In this document: positions 33,165-40,952 of the stretch, piece after piece
How the letters are laid out: the number at the start of each line of letters is the position of its first letter
How positions within the stretch are numbered: the first letter of the stretch is position 1
Assembly: GCF_014490035.1 (NCBI RefSeq)
Contig: NZ_CP061008.1
Location: 5,952,001 to 6,016,000 of the forward strand
Origin: Achromobacter xylosoxidans
GTDB taxonomy: Bacteria > Pseudomonadota > Gammaproteobacteria > Burkholderiales > Burkholderiaceae_B
Direction of reading: 5' to 3'
DNA length: 64,000 nt
Made by a program: the position numbers and the translations under genes
The notes under the pieces: model-generated
What the model saw: the letters and a program-made list of their open reading frames with translations, nothing else
Database searches by the model: none
Told to the model about the DNA's origin: nothing

Positions 33165-33321
33165 GCCGCGAGGCGTCGGAAATTATAAGGTTCGAGCTCC
33201 TGCAACAGCCCCTTGCAAACGTGACAGGCATTCCTGCTCCGGGCAGGCCGCGCGGCCCTAAGATGGAAGTGGCAACCAGGCGCGTCGCCATCCCGGGACG
33301 CCCGCAAGCGGAGCAGACATC

Positions 33322-33549
33322 ATGTTGAAAACCGCCCCCGATCCGCAGGCGGCCAAGGCCGCCGAAACGGAACACCCCGTCGCCGTCGACCCGCGCAAAG
33401 GCACCGAAATCCTGCCGATGGCGGACCACAGCAAGGAGGTCGCCGGCATGCCGCGGCGCGGACGCGCCGTTGCGGAACCCGGCGAACCCGGCATCATCAC
33501 CCCGGAAGATGACGTGCTGGATACTTCTTACGAAAACCGCAAGAGCTGA
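33322..33549 (+). CDS. Small hydrophilic protein of unknown function
   Basis: A 75-residue Ala/Pro/Glu-rich protein without hydrophobic segment, signal or recognised domain; probably mostly unstructured. Start ATG 33322 follows a purine-rich CGGAGCAGAC. It lies alone between nadQ and a convergent LysR gene. Codon use is GC3-rich like real genes here, which is the main support; it could still be a chance frame. Confidence 0.45.
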   Translation: MLKTAPDPQAAKAAETEHPVAVDPRKGTEILPMADHSKEVAGMPRRGRAVAEPGEPGIITPEDDVLDTSYENRKS

Positions 33550-33600
33550 GCCGGCGCGATAGCAAGATGATACGCGAGCCGGGCGCGGCCTCTGCAGCGC

Positions 33601-34506
33601 TCAGGCCGCGTCGGGCTGCGCCTGGAAGCCGCGCGCCAGGATCTCCACGAAAGCTTCGGTCACCGACGACGGCGCGGTCTGTGCGGGGTAAGCCATGCTG
33701 ACGCGCACCGGCAGGCGCGGCGTGAACGGCCGTATCGCCAAACGGTCTGCGAACACCTCGGCAATGTAGGGATTGACCACGCCCAATCCGCTGCCGGCGG
33801 CAGCCAGCGCGCAGATGGTGGATGAATAGGTGGTCTCGATTTCCGAGGCGGGCTGCGCCCGGTGTTCCTGCATCGCGCCGCGCAGTTGCAGATAGACGTC
33901 GTCATCCGCATTGAGCACCAGCAGGCGGCGCCCGTCCAGGTCCATGATGTCGACGGACGGCTGCGCGGCCAGCGGATGGTCCGGCCTCATGACGCAAACC
34001 GCCTCGCTTTCATGCAAGACCTGCATTTCCAGCTGCGCGCCGTCCATGGGCGCGGTCGTCACCACCAGGTCGTAGGTGCCGTGCAGCAGCCCTTCCCGCA
34101 GATACTGGCTGCCCACGGTCTGCATGTTGATGTGGACCTCTGGATAGCGCTGCGCAAAGGTCTCGATCGCGCCGGGCAGCACGCCCAGCCCCAGCGCGGG
34201 GGTGCAGGCCAGCCGCAACACGCCGCTGCCGCTGCGCCGCATCGCGGCGACGCGGTCCTCGATGCGCTCCAGCCCCACGAAATGGCGCTGCACGGTATCG
34301 AACAAGTCCTTGGCCTCGCGCGTGGGCCGCAAGCGTCCGCGCTCCATGTCGAACAGCTTCAGGCCGCTGGCCTGCTGCACCTGCGCCAGCAGCCGGCTGA
34401 CCGAGGGCTGGGTGGTGCGCAGCATCTGCGCCGCGCCGGTAGTGGTGCCGGCCAGCATGACCGCGTGGAAGGCTTCGATCTGGCGGAAATTCAGGGGTCG
34501 GCTCAT
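33601..34506 (-). CDS. LysR-family regulator, divergent from Bug protein gene
   Basis: A 301-residue LTTR: helix-turn-helix at residues about 5-60 (FRQIEAFHAVMLAGTTTGAAQ, TQPSVSRLLAQVQQASGLKL), then an effector domain (SGVLRLACTPALGLGVLPGAI). ATG 34506 is the family-like start; the frame continues open far upstream only as antisense of the Bug and propeller genes. The T-N11-A element at 34521-34533 lies 14 bases from its start, so autoregulation is likely. It probably controls the divergent Bug and propeller genes. Confidence 0.88.
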   Translation of the reverse strand: MSRPLNFRQIEAFHAVMLAGTTTGAAQMLRTTQPSVSRLLAQVQQASGLKLFDMERGRLRPTREAKDLFDTVQRHFVGLERIEDRVAAMRRSGSGVLRLACTPALGLGVLPGAIETFAQRYPEVHINMQTVGSQYLREGLLHGTYDLVVTTAPMDGAQLEMQVLHESEAVCVMRPDHPLAAQPSVDIMDLDGRRLLVLNADDDVYLQLRGAMQEHRAQPASEIETTYSSTICALAAAGSGLGVVNPYIAEVFADRLAIRPFTPRLPVRVSMAYPAQTAPSSVTEAFVEILARGFQAQPDAA

Positions 34507-34520
34507 GGCGGGGCAATGTA

Positions 34521-34533
34521 TAGCAAACTTGCA
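34521..34533. promoter_or_regulatory. T-N11-A LysR operator candidate
   Basis: TAGCAAACTTGCA fits T-N11-A with the inner inverted repeat GCAA-AC-TTGC and outer AT/AT, located just before the lysR start in the 141-base divergent gap to the Bug gene. Confidence 0.5.
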
Positions 34534-34542
34534 TAGCCTATG

Positions 34543-34563
34543 TTGAAAAAAGAATTTTTTCAA
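34543..34563. promoter_or_regulatory. A/T-rich palindrome upstream of the Bug gene
   Basis: TTGAAAAAA and TTTTTTCAA are perfect 9-base inverted arms separated by GAA. The element stands out in this GC-rich genome and lies ten bases from the LysR box, 84 bases before the Bug start. It could be a second regulator site or part of a bent promoter region. Confidence 0.45.
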
Positions 34564-34647
34564 ATACCCGCCGACTCCTACACTGGTTTTCCCAAGGGCG
34601 CCGCCAGATGCGCCCCCCGCGCTACCCAACCTTCCAGGGGAAACCAC

Positions 34648-35637
34648 ATGAACCTCCGCCGCTCCTGGCGCCAACTCCTGCAAACGCTGTGCCTGGGCCT
34701 GACGGCAGCCGCCCTGCCGCTGGCCGCGCATGCGCAAGCCAACTATCCCGACCGCCCGGTGCGCATCATCGTGCCCTTCACCGCGGGCGGCAGCTCCGAC
34801 ATCCAGGGGCGCCTGCTGGCCGAACACCTGGGCAAGCTCTACGGCCAATCGGTGGTGGTGGAAAACCGCCCCGGCGCCGGCGGCCACATCGGCGGCAAGT
34901 TCGTCGCCGACTCGGGGCCGGACGGCTACACCCTGCTGCTCGGCTCCATCGGCCTGCATGCCACCTACGGGGTCTACAAGAACCTCAACTACCAGCCGGC
35001 CCGCGATCTGAAGCTGATCACCATCGTGGCCGAAATGCCGCACGTGGTGGTGGCCAACCCCGCGCTGGAAGCCAACACCCTGGCCGAACTCACCGCGCTG
35101 GCAAAGGCCAAGCCGGAAACGCTGCACTTCGGCTCGGCCGGCGTGGGTTCGTCCGTGCACATGGTGGGCGAGCTCTACAAGATGGCCGCACAGGCGCCCA
35201 TCGTGCACATCCCGTACCGCGGCAGTTCCGCCGCCACCAACGACCTGCTGGGCGGCCAGATCCAGCTGCTGTTCGAGAACGTGCCCACCACCATCGGCTA
35301 CATCCAGGCCAAGAAGCTGAAGGCGCTGGCCATCACCGGCGCCACGCGCTCGCCGGCCCTGCCCGACGTGCCCACCGCCGCCGAAGCCGGCCTGCCCGGC
35401 CTGACGGTGACGTCCTGGACCACGCTGGCCGCCAGCAAGGACGTGCCCGATGCGCTGATCGAAAAGATCAGCGCCGACCTGCGCCGCATCTACGCCGACC
35501 CGGCATTCCGTGAAGGCCTGGAGCGCCTGGGCATGACCCCGGTGGGCAACAGCCCCGCCGACGCGCGCGCCTTCGTCGAACGCGAACGCGCCCGCTGGAA
35601 CAAGGTCATCGAGACCGAACACATCACCGCGGGCTGA
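34648..35637 (+). CDS. Bug-family (TctC) periplasmic solute-binding protein
   Basis: A 329-residue Bug protein with a Sec signal peptide cleaved after AHA (about residue 29). ATG 34648 follows CAGGGG. Family motifs are VRIIVPFTAGGSSDIQGRLL, VVVENRPGAGGHIGGKFVADSGPDGYTLLLG, HIPYRGSSAATNDLLGGQIQLLF and the C-terminal GMTPVGNSPADARAFVERERARWNKVI. No tctA/tctB genes lie nearby. The following beta-propeller gene and divergent LysR suggest a small catabolic unit for one compound, possibly a uronate or other organic acid; ligand unknown. Confidence 0.9.
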   Translation: MNLRRSWRQLLQTLCLGLTAAALPLAAHAQANYPDRPVRIIVPFTAGGSSDIQGRLLAEHLGKLYGQSVVVENRPGAGGHIGGKFVADSGPDGYTLLLGSIGLHATYGVYKNLNYQPARDLKLITIVAEMPHVVVANPALEANTLAELTALAKAKPETLHFGSAGVGSSVHMVGELYKMAAQAPIVHIPYRGSSAATNDLLGGQIQLLFENVPTTIGYIQAKKLKALAITGATRSPALPDVPTAAEAGLPGLTVTSWTTLAASKDVPDALIEKISADLRRIYADPAFREGLERLGMTPVGNSPADARAFVERERARWNKVIETEHITAG

Positions 35638-35644
35638 ACGCCCG

Positions 35645-35671
35645 GGGCGGCGCCTGCGCCGCCCTTTTTTC
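35645..35671 (+). terminator. Rho-independent terminator after the Bug gene
   Basis: GGGCGGCG/CGCCGCCC stem with a 4-base CCTG loop (35645-35664) followed by TTTTTT. It lies in the 63-base gap before the propeller gene, so that gene may be transcribed by readthrough or from its own promoter. Confidence 0.75.
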
Positions 35672-35700
35672 TTTCCGATTTCATCCTTGCTCCGCCATCC

Positions 35701-36981
35701 ATGAACCGCATGCTCGCCACGCCCATCGCCTGCCGCCGCCTGGGCGCCACGCCGCACCATCATTTCTTCGGCTACTACAACAAGACCGTCTGGCATCGCG
35801 ACGGCCGCTATCTGCTGGCCAACCGCACGCCGTTCAAGGACGCGCGGCTCACGCCCGAGCTGAGCGCCGAGGTGGGTTACTTCGACCTGCAGGACGGCGA
35901 CCGCTACCACGCCGTCGGCAGCACCACGGCCTGGAACTGGCAGATGGGCTGCCAGCTGCAATGGCTGGACGGCGAGTCCGAGCCGCAGATGATCTACAAC
36001 TGCCGCCGCGACGACGACAGCGGCTTCTATCCGGGCTTGCGCTCCGCGGTCCACAACGTCGCCACCGGCCAGACGCGCCACCTGCCGCTGCCCATCTACG
36101 TGGCCGCGCCCAACAGCCGCTATGCGCTCTGCGTGGATTACCGCCGCCTCTACATCACGCACGAGACCATCGGCTACAGCGAACACGCGCCCGGCCCGGT
36201 ATCCAATGCCCCGGCCGACGACGGCATCCATAGCATGGACCTACAAAGCGGTGCGCATCGCCTGCTGGTCAGCTACGCCGACCTGCGCAACTTCCATCCG
36301 CGCGACTCGATGGAACGCGCCATCCACTGGGTCAGCCACATCGAGATCAATCCGTCGTCCTCGCGCATCCTGTTCCTGCACCGCTGGACCGAACGCGTCA
36401 AGGACGAGACCTGCTTCCTGCACCGGCTGATCACCATGAATGCCGACGGCAGCGACATGCGCCTGCTGGAATGCTCCGACCATCCGCTGCCGCAACTGGC
36501 CAACGACTTCGATCCCAGCGCGGTCGGCACCTTCGACTACGAGAAATCCGAATACCAGATCTCGCATCCGCTGTGGCGCGACGACCAGACCATCATCGTG
36601 TGGGGCCCGCATGACGGCAGCATCCACTACCACCTCTACCGCGACGCGCCCGGCGGCGCGGTCCAGGTCGTGGGCGATGGCGTGCTGACCGAGAACGGCC
36701 ACATGACCTATTCGCCCGTGAACACGCGCTGGCTGCTCAGCGACACCTATCCGGACTCGACCACGCACGAGCGCATCCTGTTCCTCTACGACATGCGGAC
36801 CGGCCTGCGCCACTCGCTGGGCAGCTTCTACGCAGATCCCGATCTGTCCAAGGAAAACCGCTGCGACCTGCATCCGCGCTGGAGCCGCGATGGCACCCAG
36901 GTCTGCATCGACTCCGTGCATGAAGGCGAGCGGCAGATGTATGTGTTGGACGTCACACCCATCGTCGGCACGCGCGGTTAA
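35701..36981 (+). CDS. Beta-propeller protein resembling oligogalacturonate lyase (PL22-like)
   Basis: A 426-residue protein without signal peptide, made of repeated strand units of the TolB/PD40 propeller kind (HFFGYYNKTVWHRDGRYLLA, HMTYSPVNTRWLLSDTYPD, HPRWSRDGTQVCIDSVHEG). The conserved histidines before SP/SRDG units recall the Mn2+-binding residues of cytoplasmic oligogalacturonate lyases, but overall assignment to PL22 is only a pattern judgement. It follows a Bug binding-protein gene and a LysR gene, consistent with intracellular processing of an imported compound. It may instead be a non-enzymatic propeller. Confidence 0.65.
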   Translation: MNRMLATPIACRRLGATPHHHFFGYYNKTVWHRDGRYLLANRTPFKDARLTPELSAEVGYFDLQDGDRYHAVGSTTAWNWQMGCQLQWLDGESEPQMIYNCRRDDDSGFYPGLRSAVHNVATGQTRHLPLPIYVAAPNSRYALCVDYRRLYITHETIGYSEHAPGPVSNAPADDGIHSMDLQSGAHRLLVSYADLRNFHPRDSMERAIHWVSHIEINPSSSRILFLHRWTERVKDETCFLHRLITMNADGSDMRLLECSDHPLPQLANDFDPSAVGTFDYEKSEYQISHPLWRDDQTIIVWGPHDGSIHYHLYRDAPGGAVQVVGDGVLTENGHMTYSPVNTRWLLSDTYPDSTTHERILFLYDMRTGLRHSLGSFYADPDLSKENRCDLHPRWSRDGTQVCIDSVHEGERQMYVLDVTPIVGTRG

Positions 36982-37162
36982 GCCGTCCTCGACCGCCGCC
37001 TCGGCCTTGCGTCGAACCGCAACTCGGCCAGGCGGCGGACTACTCATCCCACCACAAGGACTTCACACTATCGTCACCCCCTTGTAACGACCGACCTTTA
37101 ACCTCGCTTTCGTTTTGCTTACAGATAACTGAGCGACTCGTTCGCGACTCTATGAGGTTGGA

Positions 37163-39040
37163 ATGTCCCACTTGACTGATAAATTGCGCGCCCCCTATCG
37201 CGAAGCCCAAGGTGAAGTCACCGTCCCCGGGCAGATGTTCGACGAGATCGTCGCCGCGAATCCCCAGCGCCGCACTTTGCTGAAGAACAGCTTCGGCCTG
37301 TCAATGCTGTCCGTGTTCGGCGCATCGACCCTGCTGACCGCCTGTGGCGGCAGCGACGATGACGATAACGATGACGCCCCCTCCGGCAACGAACCGGGCG
37401 AAGGCGGCTCCAAGCCGACCCCCGGCCCCGACTACTCCGTCACGTTCGCCCCGCTGGCCGACAAGATCGTCGCCGACACCGTCACCGTACCCGCGGGCTA
37501 CGTGGCTGAAGTGCTGTATTCCGCCGGCGACAAGTGCATGATCGGCTCGGTCGGCTACGCCGGGGTGCCGCAGTCCTATCCCGCCACGGAAACCCAATCC
37601 GGCGGCCAACACGACGGCATGCACTTCTATGCCCTGCCCGGCGTCGACCCCAACCAGGGCGGCCTGCTGGTGTTGAACCACGAATCACTGGACGACGAGA
37701 CCCTGGACCAGAGCGTCGAGGGCGTGAAGACCCGCCTGTCCAACGTCGGCGTATCCGTCATCGAAATCGCCCGCGGCGCCAACGGCGCTTGGGCCGTCAA
37801 GACAGATTCGCGCTACAACAAGCGCTACACCGGCAACACCGTCTACAACGTCAGCGGCCCGGCCAAGTCGGTGGTCGGCGACACCGTCGTCGGCACGCTG
37901 AACAACTGCGCCAGCGGCGACACGCCCTGGGGCACGTACCTGACCTGCGAAGAGACGCTCAACAACTACCACTACAAGACCGGCGACGCCGGCAAGCCGG
38001 CCGACCAGGGCTATGGCTGGGTGGTGGAGATCGATCCGCAGAACCCGGACTCGACCGCCGTCAAGCGCACCGCGATGGGCCGCTTCAGCCATGAGAACAC
38101 GGCCTTCATGCTGGACGAGAACAACCGCGTCGCCTTCTACATGGGCGACGACACCACGCCCGGCTGCATCTACAAGTTCGTGCCCAGCAAACCCTATGAC
38201 CCGGCCAACCGCGCCGCCAACATGGGCCTGCTGGACGAAGGCACGCTGTACGCCGCGCGCTTCAACGACGACGGCAGCGGCAACTGGGTCGAACTGACGG
38301 TAGGCAAGAACAACCTGACCGCCGGCGCCACCGATCCGGGCAACTTCACGCAAGTCGCCAGCGGCACCGTGATCACCGGCAAGCTCGTCAACTTCAATAC
38401 GCAGGCCGACGTGCTGGTCAACACCGGGGCCGCCGCCCGCGTCGCCGGCGCCACGCTGATGGACCGCCCCGAGTGGATCACGGTGGGCGTGGACAAGACC
38501 GTGTACTGCACGCTGACCAACAACGGCAGCCGCAAGCGCACCAGCGCCGCCAACCCGCGCGTCAGCAACTCGCACGGCCACATCATCCGTTGGCACGAGC
38601 GCGGCGACTCGCCCCTGGCCACCACCTTCGAGTGGGACCTGCTGCTGCTGGCCGGCCGCGACAAGGCCGACGGCGTGGCCGCCAACCTGACCGGCAACGT
38701 CAACGGCGACACCTTCTCCAGTCCCGACGGCATCCGCGTCGACCCCAAGGGCCGCCTGTGGGTCCAGACCGACGCCGGCACCAGCGCCTCGACCACGGAC
38801 TTCTTCGGCAATAACTCGATGTACTACATCGACCAGAAGACCGGCGAATCCAAGCGCTTCCTGGTCGGCCCGCTGGGCTGCGAGATCACCGGCATCGCCT
38901 ACACGCCGGACCTGACCACGTTCTTCATCAACATCCAGCACCCGAACCAGGCGTGGAACACCCTGCGCGCCGGCGGCGGCGATGCGCGTTCCGCGACGGT
39001 GGTGGTGCGGCGTACTGATGGGAAGCCGGTGGGCGCGTAA
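37163..39040 (+). CDS. PhoX-like phosphatase family protein (DUF839), Tat-type lipoprotein
   Basis: A 625-residue protein of the PhoX family of Ca/Fe-dependent alkaline phosphatases. The long N-terminus has a twin arginine (Arg36-Arg37 in NPQRRTLLKNSFGLS), a hydrophobic stretch and a possible lipobox (LLTAC, Cys61) followed by a Gly/Asp-rich linker. The propeller domain contains LNHESLDDETL, the conserved TPWGTYLTCEET, GRFSHENTAF and FSSPDGIRVDPKGRLWVQTD motifs with acidic metal ligands and the PhoX cysteine. It should act in the periplasm or on the outer membrane on phosphate esters. Single gene; no convincing Pho box was found. Confidence 0.82.
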   Translation: MSHLTDKLRAPYREAQGEVTVPGQMFDEIVAANPQRRTLLKNSFGLSMLSVFGASTLLTACGGSDDDDNDDAPSGNEPGEGGSKPTPGPDYSVTFAPLADKIVADTVTVPAGYVAEVLYSAGDKCMIGSVGYAGVPQSYPATETQSGGQHDGMHFYALPGVDPNQGGLLVLNHESLDDETLDQSVEGVKTRLSNVGVSVIEIARGANGAWAVKTDSRYNKRYTGNTVYNVSGPAKSVVGDTVVGTLNNCASGDTPWGTYLTCEETLNNYHYKTGDAGKPADQGYGWVVEIDPQNPDSTAVKRTAMGRFSHENTAFMLDENNRVAFYMGDDTTPGCIYKFVPSKPYDPANRAANMGLLDEGTLYAARFNDDGSGNWVELTVGKNNLTAGATDPGNFTQVASGTVITGKLVNFNTQADVLVNTGAAARVAGATLMDRPEWITVGVDKTVYCTLTNNGSRKRTSAANPRVSNSHGHIIRWHERGDSPLATTFEWDLLLLAGRDKADGVAANLTGNVNGDTFSSPDGIRVDPKGRLWVQTDAGTSASTTDFFGNNSMYYIDQKTGESKRFLVGPLGCEITGIAYTPDLTTFFINIQHPNQAWNTLRAGGGDARSATVVVRRTDGKPVGA

Positions 39041-39051
39041 GCGTTCCGGTT

Positions 39052-39094
39052 AAAAACGCCGCCCGGCACGTTGACGCCGGGCGGCGTTTTTTTT
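39052..39094 (+). terminator. Rho-independent terminator after phoX-like gene
   Basis: A 15-base stem including AACGCCGCCCGGC/GCCGGGCGGCGTT with an 8-base loop, followed by eight T residues. Confidence 0.85.
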
Positions 39095-39110
39095 ATGCCG
39101 CGCAAATACA

Positions 39111-39145
39111 AAAAACCCGCAAGGCTTGGGCGCTTGCGGGTTTTT
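39111..39145 (-). terminator. Terminator of tRNA-Ser (bidirectional)
   Basis: ACCCGCAAG/CTTGCGGGT stem with 9-base loop flanked by A5 on the left and T5 on the right; on the minus strand the T run ends the tRNA-Ser transcript. Confidence 0.75.
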
Positions 39146-39172
39146 CGGTGCACGGCATTGCTGTGCGAATCC

Positions 39173-39263
39173 TGGCGGACAGAGGGGGATTCGAACCCCC
39201 GATACGCTTTTGACGTATACACGCTTTCCAGGCGTGCGCCTTCAACCACTCGGCCACCTGTCC
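39173..39263 (-). tRNA. tRNA-Ser (anticodon GGA)
   Basis: Class II tRNA on the minus strand: acceptor GGACAGG paired near the 3' end CTCTGTCC, D-arm GGCCGAGTGGTTGAAGGC, anticodon stem CACGC/GCGTG with loop CTGGAAA giving GGA, a long variable arm (about 39206-39220), T-arm GGGGGTTCGAATCCCCC, discriminator G and encoded CCA (39175-39173). Confidence 0.95.
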
Positions 39264-39314
39264 TATCTGCGATTTTCGCTGCGGGCAAGCCGCTGCAGAA
39301 AATGCGAATCCGCG

Positions 39315-39344
39315 ATTCTAGCAGATTTCGCATAACGCCGACAA
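39315..39344 (-). promoter_or_regulatory. Promoter of tRNA-Ser
   Basis: On the minus strand TTGTCG (39344-39339), an 18-base spacer and TAGAAT (39320-39315) preceded by TGC (extended -10), about 45 bases ahead of the tRNA 5' end. Confidence 0.5.
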
Positions 39345-39350
39345 GCGCAC

Positions 39351-39380
39351 AAAGAAAAGGGGACGCTGTAAGCGTCCCCT
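39351..39380 (-). terminator. Terminator of the prkA-yeaH-spoVR operon
   Basis: AGGGGACGC/GCGTCCCCT stem (39358-39366 and 39372-39380) with a 5-base loop; on the minus strand TTTTCTTT follows. It is 16 bases past the spoVR stop. Confidence 0.8.
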
Positions 39381-39395
39381 GCCCCCGCTCAGCCG

Positions 39396-40952
39396 TCAGG
39401 AGGCCGACGCGGGCGGGTCCTGTTCCCGATAGGAGCTGACGGTGCCGTCCGGCTCGGTTTCCTCCAGCCGCACCCTGAAGCCCCACAACCGGGCCAGGTG
39501 CTTCATCACCTGTTCGGCGTCCTCGCCCGCCAGCGGACGGCCGCGGCTCTTCAGATGACGCAGCACCAGCGATCGATCCGAGTCGCGGTTGAACCTCACC
39601 ACCTGGATGTCCGGCACCATGTTGTCGCGGTTGTGTTGCGCGGCCAGCAGGCGGCGGATGTCGCGGTAGCCTTCGTCGTCGTGGATGGCGGCGACTTCGA
39701 GCTTGGGGTTGGCCTGGTGGTCGGAGATCGCGAAGAAACGGAACTCGCGGATCAGGCGCGGCGACAGGTACTGCGAGATGAAGGACTCGTCCTTGAAGTT
39801 GCGCATGGCGAAGTCCAGCGTCTTCAGCCAGTCGCCGCCGGCGATGTCGGGGAACCAGCGCCGGTCCTCGGGCGTGGGCGCCTCGCAGATGCGGCGGATG
39901 TCGGACATCATCGCGAAGCCCAGCGCGTACGGGTTGATGCCGCCGTAGCCGCGCTCATCGAAGCCGCGCTGGCTGACCACGTTGGTGTGGCTTTGCAGGA
40001 ACTCCATCATGAAGCCGTCGTTGACCAGGCCTTTTTCATGCAGCCGGTTCAGGATGGTGTAGTGCCAGAACGTGGCCCAGCCTTCGTTCATGACCTTGGT
40101 CTGGGTCTGCGGATAGAAGTACTGCGCGATCTTGCGGACGATGCGCACCAGCTCCTTCTGCCACGGCGCGAGCTTGGGCGAGTACTTCTCGATGAAATAC
40201 AGCAGGTTCTCTTCGGGCTCCGGCGGGAACACCGAGGCCTCGACGTGCGTGTCCTTGTCGGCCTCAAGGCGCGGCAGGGTGCGCCAGAGGTCGTTGTACT
40301 GCAGCCGGGCGTGCTCCTGGCGTTCGGCCTGGCGCGCGGCCTCTTCCTTGTAGGAAATGGGCGTCGGGCGCTTGTAGCGGTCCACGCCGTGGTGCGAGAG
40401 CGCGTGGCAGGAGTCGAGCAAGGCTTCGACCGCATCGATGCCGTAGCGGTCCTCGCAGGACATGACGTACTTGCGCGCGAAGACAAGATAGTCCAGCACG
40501 CCGTCGGCGTCGGTCCATTGGCGGAACAGGTAATTGCCCTTGAAAAACGAGTTGTGGCCGTAACAGGCGTGGGCGATCACCAGCGCCTGCATCGTCATGG
40601 AGTTCTCTTCCATGAGATAGGAGATGCAAGGGTTGGAGTTGATGACGATCTCGTACGCCAGCCCCTGCATGCCGCGGCGGTAGAACTGCTCGTTGCGGAT
40701 GAATTCCTTGCCGTACGACCAGTGCGGATAGCCAATGGGCAGACCGGCCGACGCGTAGGCGTCCAGCATCTGTTCCGAGGTGATTACCTCGATCTGGTTC
40801 GGGTAGGTGTCCAGTCCATATTCGGCGGCGACCTTGGAGATCGCGTCGTCATAGGACTGGATCAGTTCGAAGGTCCATTCGGAACCCTGGGAGATGGGCC
40901 GGGCGCTGCCGGCGGCCTCCGGTTCCACGAGCGCTCCCACGATGGCATTCAT
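39396..40952 (-). CDS. ycgB: SpoVR family protein (YcgB)
   Basis: A 518-residue SpoVR/YcgB protein. Family stretches include FELIQSYDDAISKVAAEYGLD near the N-terminus, PHWSYGKEF, the His-rich AHACYGHNSFFKGNY, MNEGWATFWHYTILNRLHEKGL and NPYALGFAMMSDIRRI; the histidines and glutamates suggest metal binding. Biochemical role is unknown; the gene is co-transcribed with prkA and yeaH in stationary-phase and nitrogen-stress regulons of enterobacteria. Its start overlaps the yeaH stop by four bases (ATGA). Last gene of the operon before the terminator. Confidence 0.94.
   Translation of the reverse strand: MNAIVGALVEPEAAGSARPISQGSEWTFELIQSYDDAISKVAAEYGLDTYPNQIEVITSEQMLDAYASAGLPIGYPHWSYGKEFIRNEQFYRRGMQGLAYEIVINSNPCISYLMEENSMTMQALVIAHACYGHNSFFKGNYLFRQWTDADGVLDYLVFARKYVMSCEDRYGIDAVEALLDSCHALSHHGVDRYKRPTPISYKEEAARQAERQEHARLQYNDLWRTLPRLEADKDTHVEASVFPPEPEENLLYFIEKYSPKLAPWQKELVRIVRKIAQYFYPQTQTKVMNEGWATFWHYTILNRLHEKGLVNDGFMMEFLQSHTNVVSQRGFDERGYGGINPYALGFAMMSDIRRICEAPTPEDRRWFPDIAGGDWLKTLDFAMRNFKDESFISQYLSPRLIREFRFFAISDHQANPKLEVAAIHDDEGYRDIRRLLAAQHNRDNMVPDIQVVRFNRDSDRSLVLRHLKSRGRPLAGEDAEQVMKHLARLWGFRVRLEETEPDGTVSSYREQDPPASAS

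Noticed and set aside
33601..36231. 876-codon minus-strand frame suggesting a fused LysR protein
   Set aside because: Only the last 301 codons match LysR; the upstream part is antisense to the Bug and propeller genes, and a LysR-type start lies at 34506.
37068..37088. Possible Pho box upstream of the phoX-like gene
   Set aside because: The first half-site CTATCGT is close to CTGTCAT but the second, 11 bases on, matches only three of seven positions.
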